Shown here: piece by piece, positions 57,116 to 64,000 of the stretch
Numbering within the stretch: position 1 is the first letter of the stretch
Layout of the letters: each line of letters begins with the position of its first letter
NCBI GenBank assembly: GCA_001600175.1
Contig: BCJC01000005.1
Location: 1,468,471-1,532,470 of the forward strand
Reading direction: 5' to 3'
From: Erythrobasidium yunnanense
Taxonomy: Eukaryota > Basidiomycota > Cystobasidiomycetes > Erythrobasidiales > Erythrobasidiaceae
DNA length: 64,000 nt
Program-made: the position numbers and the translations under genes
Notes under the pieces: generated by a model
What the model was told of the DNA's origin: nothing
The model's database searches: none
The model's input: the letters and a program-made list of their open reading frames with translations, nothing else

Positions 57116-59354
57116 TTAGTCGCCAATGCGTCTTCGGATGGTTCCAGGACGTTGAGTTGCGACATGTCTTCTCGCGAAGCGGTTATGCAAATAGCGCTGA
57201 GGCTGGCCAGTAGCAGTGACCGTTACAGTAAGCGTCTCAGGCTTCTTCCGCGTAATACCGCCGACGAACTCTTCTCCAAGAATGCTCTTGGGTCGGTATT
57301 TCTCGCTGCTGCTGTTGTCGTTGTTCGAGCCACTTGGTGCGGATCTGTAGCTTGATTGGATGGAAGTAGGACCAGCTACTTCTCCTCCCTTATGTGCAGA
57401 GTATCGTGTATTCTGCTGACTGTAGATCGTATGCTCTTCATTTCCAGGGCCTGGATTGGATGCTTGACTGGAGACGCCTGCTTGCCCGTTGCCATTCTGT
57501 TCCGGCTGTGAGTTGCTATTATTGTTGTTATTGTTGTTGTTGGTCCTGTTATTGTTGGATGGACATTTAGCTGCTGCTGCCTTCTGCGCTGCGTTAGAAG
57601 TAGTGAGCTCGTTACAGCCAGGCAGAGTCTTGATAGGGTCCGGGATGCCGACGTTCTCAGTATAGGTCAGACCTGCATTGGGGTCAGGCTATGAGCCAGC
57701 ATCAGTGCTCAAATACCTGCGTCCCGTATTTGTCACGTACCCTTGCGCAGGTGCTAGCTCCGACATCATTTCCAGCTCTTATAACGTTCTTGAAGGCGGG
57801 ACAGAATATCACTCGTCCATCTGCAGTGTTTCCAGTGTCCTGTGGATGTGTGGTTCAGCCGAATTCGATTTTCGTATAGCATGGCCAAGCCAGCTTACGC
57901 TTGTTCCGTCTGAGGGCAATGCGAAAGATCAGTCTTGCTCCCTTATAGTATGTAGTATGAATGTATAGACATACCGCATTGGTCCAGGGCAGCTTGTAGA
58001 ACTCCTTTCTCCCAGCCTGCCGAAGAGGTATCAGCTTAGCATGCCTGTGCGAAGGTGACGTCACAAGCTAACCCATGAAGAAGTCGCCATGCAGACCATA
58101 CTAAAGTATAGATGGGTCAGTGATCGGAGCCTGATGACTCTGAGAGGTCTACCTACTCCCGTTGGATCACCCATAGCAAGAACCATCTAGCAGATCACAA
58201 TCAGCATGTAGCACTCGCAATATAAGGCGATCTTACTGGCTGTTCAGGATTAACAGCCTCGGACCAGTCGAAGTCAGTGTTTGAGAAGTATGCCTCCATG
58301 AAAATTCGGGGGTATCTGTGCTTGAAGCCTTCTGGGCATGAGTACGCTCCTGGATAGTCACCTTGACGACCTGAGACACCAGCTTTCAGGGATTCGGGGT
58401 ACTTGACGTGGCTCCTGTGGTCGGGACTGTCCGTCTCGCCGTTGCCGCAGCTGGGGAAGGCGACTTGCGCCCGCTGATTCAGACGGCACCATCAATAAGG
58501 AGAGTTCCACAAGGTTGAGGTCAGTATGAGAACTCACCAATCCGTTTGGACACCGAGTTTTCGGGAAGCCGCTGAGATGATGGTGTCATCAGCGATAATA
58601 CGTATGCGAGCAATAAACAGAAGGAAATTACCTGTGATCGGTAGTTGTATCTGCTCCAACACACTAAACTGGAGGATCAGCTGCATTGTCTGGATCTGGG
58701 CGCACAAGGATATCTACCTTCCAGCTCATTTCCCACTGCTCAACGCTGTTATCGTCTTTCTCGCGAAGAGAACTGTCGCCAGCGACCATACGGAAGTCCT
58801 GTAGAAAGATTCAATCAGCTTGTCGAGTGCAAAAGCCAGGAACAGCTCGAAAACAGCTTACAGGCGGAAATTCTTCGAAACCTTGGCCCTTCTCATACTT
58901 ATAATAGATGACGAAGCTGTTGTACTTCGAAGCTACAAAACCCTTGGTCTTATGGTTGAAATAGATCATTGGCCTGCAGTAAAAAAGCGTTAGCCAATAT
59001 TCTATCGCATATGAGCAGAAATATGCTTTCGTCCAGTACGAGCTCTTATCTTGCGGAACAGGACAAGTCGTACATGCTCCCTTCAGGGCGCTGGCAGTAG
59101 TCATTTTCTCTGAGAAGCCAATGCCGCCCGCGATGATATGAACGTGATTACCAGGAGTGACGCCTCTCGAGACGATAGGATCTGCTCTCTCAATCGTCAA
59201 GACTCCACTATATCACTCCATCAGCACATATCCGCAATCCTTCCGAAAGCCAGACTTACCAGTTCATGACGAAGAAAGCATTTGCTGTGAGCGCGTATCC
59301 TGCAGCATAGAGAAGCCATGAAGCGGTAGTTGTATATCTGATAGAGCGTGGCAT
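57116..59354 (-). CDS. Secreted DUF1996 protein with Asn-rich tail
   Basis: Extracellular or wall-associated protein of the fungal DUF1996 family, function unknown. The signal peptide and first domain lines come from MPRSIRYTTTASWLLYAAGY then ALTANAFFVMNCGVLTIERA, followed by DPIVSRGVTPGNHVHIIAGG with the conserved His pair. CTTCPVPQDKSSYW (two Cys) and PMIYFNHKTKGFV are typical. DFRMVAGDSSL and, near the end of the domain, VWSAWR-type loops with WHGDFFMGW-like residues (around 58060-58090) fit the family. The C-terminal third (57116-57600) is low complexity: an Asn run coded by a GTT/ATT repeat (57515-57550), Ser/Asn stretches, then LTVTVTATGQPQRYLHNRFA and a basic end RRRIGD. About ten short introns. 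Roughly 500 residues. Confidence 0.85.
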
Positions 59355-59701
59355 GTTTAATGTCCGAATGTAAAGAGAGTGTGGTGGTCGCGGACCAGGA
59401 AGAGCTCGTTCAACGAGCTAGAGTACTAAAAGTGATTACGGTGTGTTTGTACACTGTTAGTGAGTTGTATAAAGCTGTAAACTGCAGTACAGACGGCATC
59501 GACAGCGGATAGGCGGCCTTGGTTGCGGCCTCGGCGGACTTTAGCTGAAAGGACTGGTCAGATGCCTTTGAAGACACCCCGCTTCCCGGCCATATGCATA
59601 GAGACGTCAATGTGTACGAAGTAGTGGCATGAAAGCGAAGTAGATGCAGTAATGGAGGCCTTTTTGATGGGTCTTCAAGCATGACGTTCATCAAGTCCAA
59701 C
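59355..59701. promoter_or_regulatory. Divergent promoter of the DUF1996 and molybdenum cofactor genes
   Basis: About 350 bases between start codons pointing away from each other. No specific site recognised. Confidence 0.4.
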
Positions 59702-61944
59702 ATGCCAGGTACGGTATCGCTTCTTTCGAGGGTTGATGCTCATCTAACGCGTCTTGTACAGCTCCATATCGCGTTGGTATCTTGACGGGTTGGCCATCTA
59801 CTTTCTGGTCATTGGGCTTCGACGATTCCGGGCTGACATGTCACGCTGCTCGCAGTCAGCGACACTTCCTTCCTTGATCGCAGCACCGATAGGACCGGTC
59901 TCATTCTCTCCGAGCTCTTCAACGATGCTTCCCAATGGTCCATCTCCGCTCAAGAAGTCGTACCGGATGAGATCTCTCAGATCCAGTCCAAGCTTCTAAG
60001 CTGGTCGTCCTCTGGCATAAATTTCGCTGTCACTACTGGAGGTACTGGATTCGCAATACGAGATGTGACGCCTGAAGCTGTGCGGCCTCTATTGGCGAAA
60101 GAAGCGACCGGGCTACAGCAACTTATGATGAGCGTAAGCTTGCAGAAGACACCCATGGCTGCGCTCGCGAGACCTGTGGCTGGTGTTACGAAAGATGGAA
60201 TGATCATAGTCACCGTGCCCGGAAGCCCGAAGGGCGCGAAGGAGAACGTGCAAGCTCTGCTCAAATTGCTGCCGCATGCACTGGATCTTGCGTCAGGTGG
60301 TTCTGGAAAAGCTGTACATAAAAGTATGGGCATGCCGGAGAGAAATCTTGCAGCCGAACAGGCGCAATCGCAATCGCCAGTAGCCAGCACTTCACACTCG
60401 CATGCGCACTCCCACTCTCATCATCATCATCATCACCATCACGACCATGCACATGGTCACTCTGCGCCGGTACCTCGCTCAATGGATGTCTCAAAGGGCG
60501 GTAAGCCAAATCACAGACATAGGGATCTTTGCACCCGATCTGACCTCTCTCACCCAGCTTCTGCTCGACACCGACAATCGCCTTATCCTATAATATCCCT
60601 TGAAGAAGCTTTCGAAGCTATCTTCGCAAATACAGAATCTCTCGGCACCGTCGAGCTTCCTGTCGATGAAAATCTGCTGGGCTATATACTTGCTGAAGAT
60701 GTATACAGCGAATCTGATTTACCAAGTACGATGACGACGAATGTCGATGGGTATGCCGTCCGAGGTGAGCGTTCCGCAGATTTGTCCAGAGTTGCGCAGT
60801 CCTGACAGTCTTCATCGTAGCCGAAGGAATGACAGAAGGTGTCTATCCAGTTTTGACAAGCTCGAACTACTGCACAGATCCTTCAGCATCTATTCTCTCT
60901 ACCCCTCTGCCTCAAGGCCATATATATCGCATCAACACAGGCGCACCGCTTCCTCTCGGTGCAGACGCAGTCGTGATGGTAGAAGACACAGAGCTCATTT
61001 CCACACACGAAAACAATCCAAAAGAAGAGCGCGAAGTCAAGCTTCTAGCTGCCGTGCCGACAGGCGAAAACGTCCGTTTACCAGGAAGCGATGTAAAAGC
61101 TGGTGAGAAAGTGCTTGAGAAAGGTATTCGGATATCGGAAGTGGGAGGAGAGATTGGCACGCTGGCCTTTGTGGGAAGGAAGCGCGTTGAGGTCTTCAAG
61201 AAGCCGAAAGTCGCTATTATGAGCACAGGGAACGAAATCACCGACTTGAATGCGCCTGCATCGAACTCGGACCTTCCAGTCATACACGATTCGAATAGAC
61301 CGTCTCTGAATTTAGCGATACGGTCTCATGGCCTCGAAGTGCAAGATCTAGGCATCATCCCAGACGATGAAGCTTCTCATGTTACAGCTCTGCAAAAAGG
61401 GATGGCAGAAGCGGATATCATCGTCACTACAGGCGGGACATCAATGGGCGAAAGTGATCTCTTGAAACCCGTCATCGAGCGGAATCTGCAGGGGACGATC
61501 CATTTCGGCCGAGTAGCGATGAAGCCTGGCAAACCCACTACGTTCGCTAGCGTCCTTGGCCCAGGTGGGCAGAAACGGACTTTGATATTCGCACTTCCTG
61601 GAAACCCAGCTTCTGCACTGGTGACTTTCCACCTCTTTGTCCTTCCCTGTTTACGGAAGATGTCTGGTTTCGGACAAGCAGAATGGCATTTACCGAAGTT
61701 CAGAGTATCGATAGACACGTCTATGCGATTGGATCCAAGACCTGAGTTTCACAGAGTGTGGATCACACCTAGTTCGGAAGCACCGTATCTGATTGCGAAA
61801 AGTACGGGTGGGCAGAGAAGTAGTCGGACGGTCAGTCTGGCTGGGGCGAATGGGCTAGTATGCCTGCCGAGTAGTAAGGATTCAGATAAGAAGGAGGTAG
61901 GGAAGGGAGAAATAGTAGATGCTATTCTCGTAGGCAGATTATGA
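59702..61944 (+). CDS. Gephyrin/Cnx1-type molybdenum cofactor synthesis protein (MogA-MoeA fusion)
   Basis: Two-domain enzyme that adenylylates molybdopterin (G/MogA domain) and inserts molybdate (E/MoeA domain); cytosolic. Exons 1-3 are 59702-59708 (7 bases), 59762-59788 (27 bases) and from 59856. Spliced start: MPAPYRVGILTVSDTSFLDR. The G domain has NFAVTTGGTGFAIRDVTPEA, VPGSPKGAKENVQALL. A linker follows, with a striking His-rich run (SHSHAHSHSHHHHHHHHDHA, about 60408-60450) and an intron near 60501-60560. The E domain begins PYPIISLEEAFEAI, then LAEDVYSESDLPSTMTTNVD, GYAVR; after an intron near 60763-60821, RINTGAPLPLGADAVVMVED, AIMSTGNEITDL, IVTTGGTSMGESDLLKPVIE and ALPGNPASALVTFHLFV. 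It ends in DAILVGRL. About 660 residues. Order G then E matches animal gephyrin and fungal CnxE, opposite to plant Cnx1. Confidence 0.93.
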
Positions 61945-62034
61945 TAGGGTGAAAATGGAAAACGGGAAAATCTTGCGGTGTGATGAGAACAACAAGCATT
62001 ACTAAGGGAATCCGGAGGAACAGATGGAGGGTCC

Positions 62035-62585
62035 TTATGCAGGAGCCATCAGGATATCCTTGACGGTCTTTTCTTCAATAGGTCTGCCGTTCTCGTCTCT
62101 CCGCCTGTTATCTCTTCCAAGTCCAGCTGCAGCCTCAGCTTCTTTCTGAGAGTAAGGCTCATCTTTGAGCTGCTTCAATCTCCTGCGATGTAGCTTTGTT
62201 TTCGTATGCCCTGCTAGCGCTTCAGGCGAGATGAAGTACCGCGAGCATTCGACGCAGGGAAAGTCACCAGCGCCTATATATTGCACACATTAGCGCGGAG
62301 AGCGTAGATAGAATATGAAGGATGACTGACCCGGCAGCTCTTCTGGATCCGCTTCTTGGACAGTCGTATCGAGTTTGCTCGTTCTCGTTTTCCCAGCAGC
62401 CTGACGCTGCAGCTCTTCGTAGATCTGGTCTGTATCTTTGCCGTATCTCTTTGTCTTTACAGACTTTGCCTGGTCCTAGAATCCACAGATCTTTGTCTCA
62501 GAACTCACATCAGATTTCTGCATGTCGCTGAAGCTGCCTCTACCTTCTTGCTGCCATGAGTGCGCGATCTTCTGACTCTGGTCAT
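62035..62585 (-). CDS. Bud20/ZNF593-like C2H2 zinc finger protein
   Basis: Small nucleolar/nuclear shuttling factor for 60S subunit export. Exon 1 (62544-62585) gives MTRVRRSRTHGSKK, the family's basic head. An 89-base intron leads to TKRYGKDTDQIYEELQRQAA, matching the K-D-x-D-Q-I-x-E-D/E-L signature. After another intron comes the single finger FPCVECSRYFISPEALAGHT (C-x2-C-x12-H) with KTKLHRRRLKQL completing C2H2. It ends EKTVKDILMAPA. About 145 residues. A competing exon that would read AAATSGS-type residues was not used. Divergent from ARG5,6, about 115 bases between start codons. Confidence 0.88.
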
Positions 62586-62702
62586 TGCAATGTATATAAT
62601 ACTCTGATGTAGATGATTTTCAGATTCTGTGTAAGACTTTGAAGGTGTGGTCTTTAAGCAAGATCCAAGCTTGTTCTTCTCTGACTTGTCCATATTGCAA
62701 GT

Positions 62703-64000
<1,298 letters not shown>

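Overview
This 64 kb window looks like a chromosomal segment of a basidiomycete fungus. Evidence for that: genes are packed on both strands; most are broken by several short GT-AG introns of about 50-80 bases, many with CTAAC/CTGAC-like branch sites; exons can be tiny (down to 3-30 coding bases); and the gene set is fungal (Zn2Cys6 and C2H2 regulators, alpha-aminoadipate reductase LYS2, an ARG5,6-type arginine enzyme, glucosamine-phosphate acetyltransferase for chitin, a GH16 glucanase, a DUF1996 secreted protein and several MFS pumps). I cannot fix the class or genus from the sequence alone. I saw no bacterial features, no CRISPR, no convincing tRNA or rRNA gene, and no intact transposon or virus-like element.

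Layout. 1-12.9 kb: the 3' part of DNA2 (5' end outside the window), two full-length paralogous C2H2 regulators in tandem, and a NOSIP/CSU1-type U-box/RING protein. 13.2-22.1 kb: four minus-strand genes (MFS drug/polyamine-type pump, secreted GH16 glucanase, an unusual long-tailed histone H2A, and a putatively N-myristoylated Cys-rich protein). Between the last two lies a broken, inverted copy of the 3' end of RPS24. 23.1-24.8 kb: RPL38 and RPS24 are divergent around a 174-base shared promoter. 25.1-36.6 kb: two paralogous MFS transporters flank a metabolic block of 3-dehydroshikimate dehydratase, malic enzyme, CDK7/Kin28 and GNA1. 37.1-43 kb: LCB2 (serine palmitoyltransferase), a PMP3 proteolipid gene split into eight tiny exons, and an unrecognised RGG/coiled-coil protein. 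43.5-52.3 kb: an HSPA12-like Hsp70 ATPase, an unrecognised small probably mitochondrial protein, LYS2 and UMP1. 52.9-64 kb: a Zn2Cys6 regulator, a DUF1996 secreted protein, a gephyrin/Cnx1-type molybdenum cofactor enzyme with a His-rich linker, a Bud20-like zinc finger protein, and the 5' part of ARG5,6 (running off the window).

Most genes are housekeeping and do not form one pathway. The clearest non-routine signals are the divergent H2A, the micro-exon architecture (PMP3, CDK7, NOSIP, RPL38), the inverted RPS24 fragment, the tandem C2H2 pair, and several conserved-looking proteins I cannot assign. I did not find a coherent new multi-gene system. Exon boundaries given are those I could read by hand from splice signals and family similarity; genes without listed exons have only outer limits.
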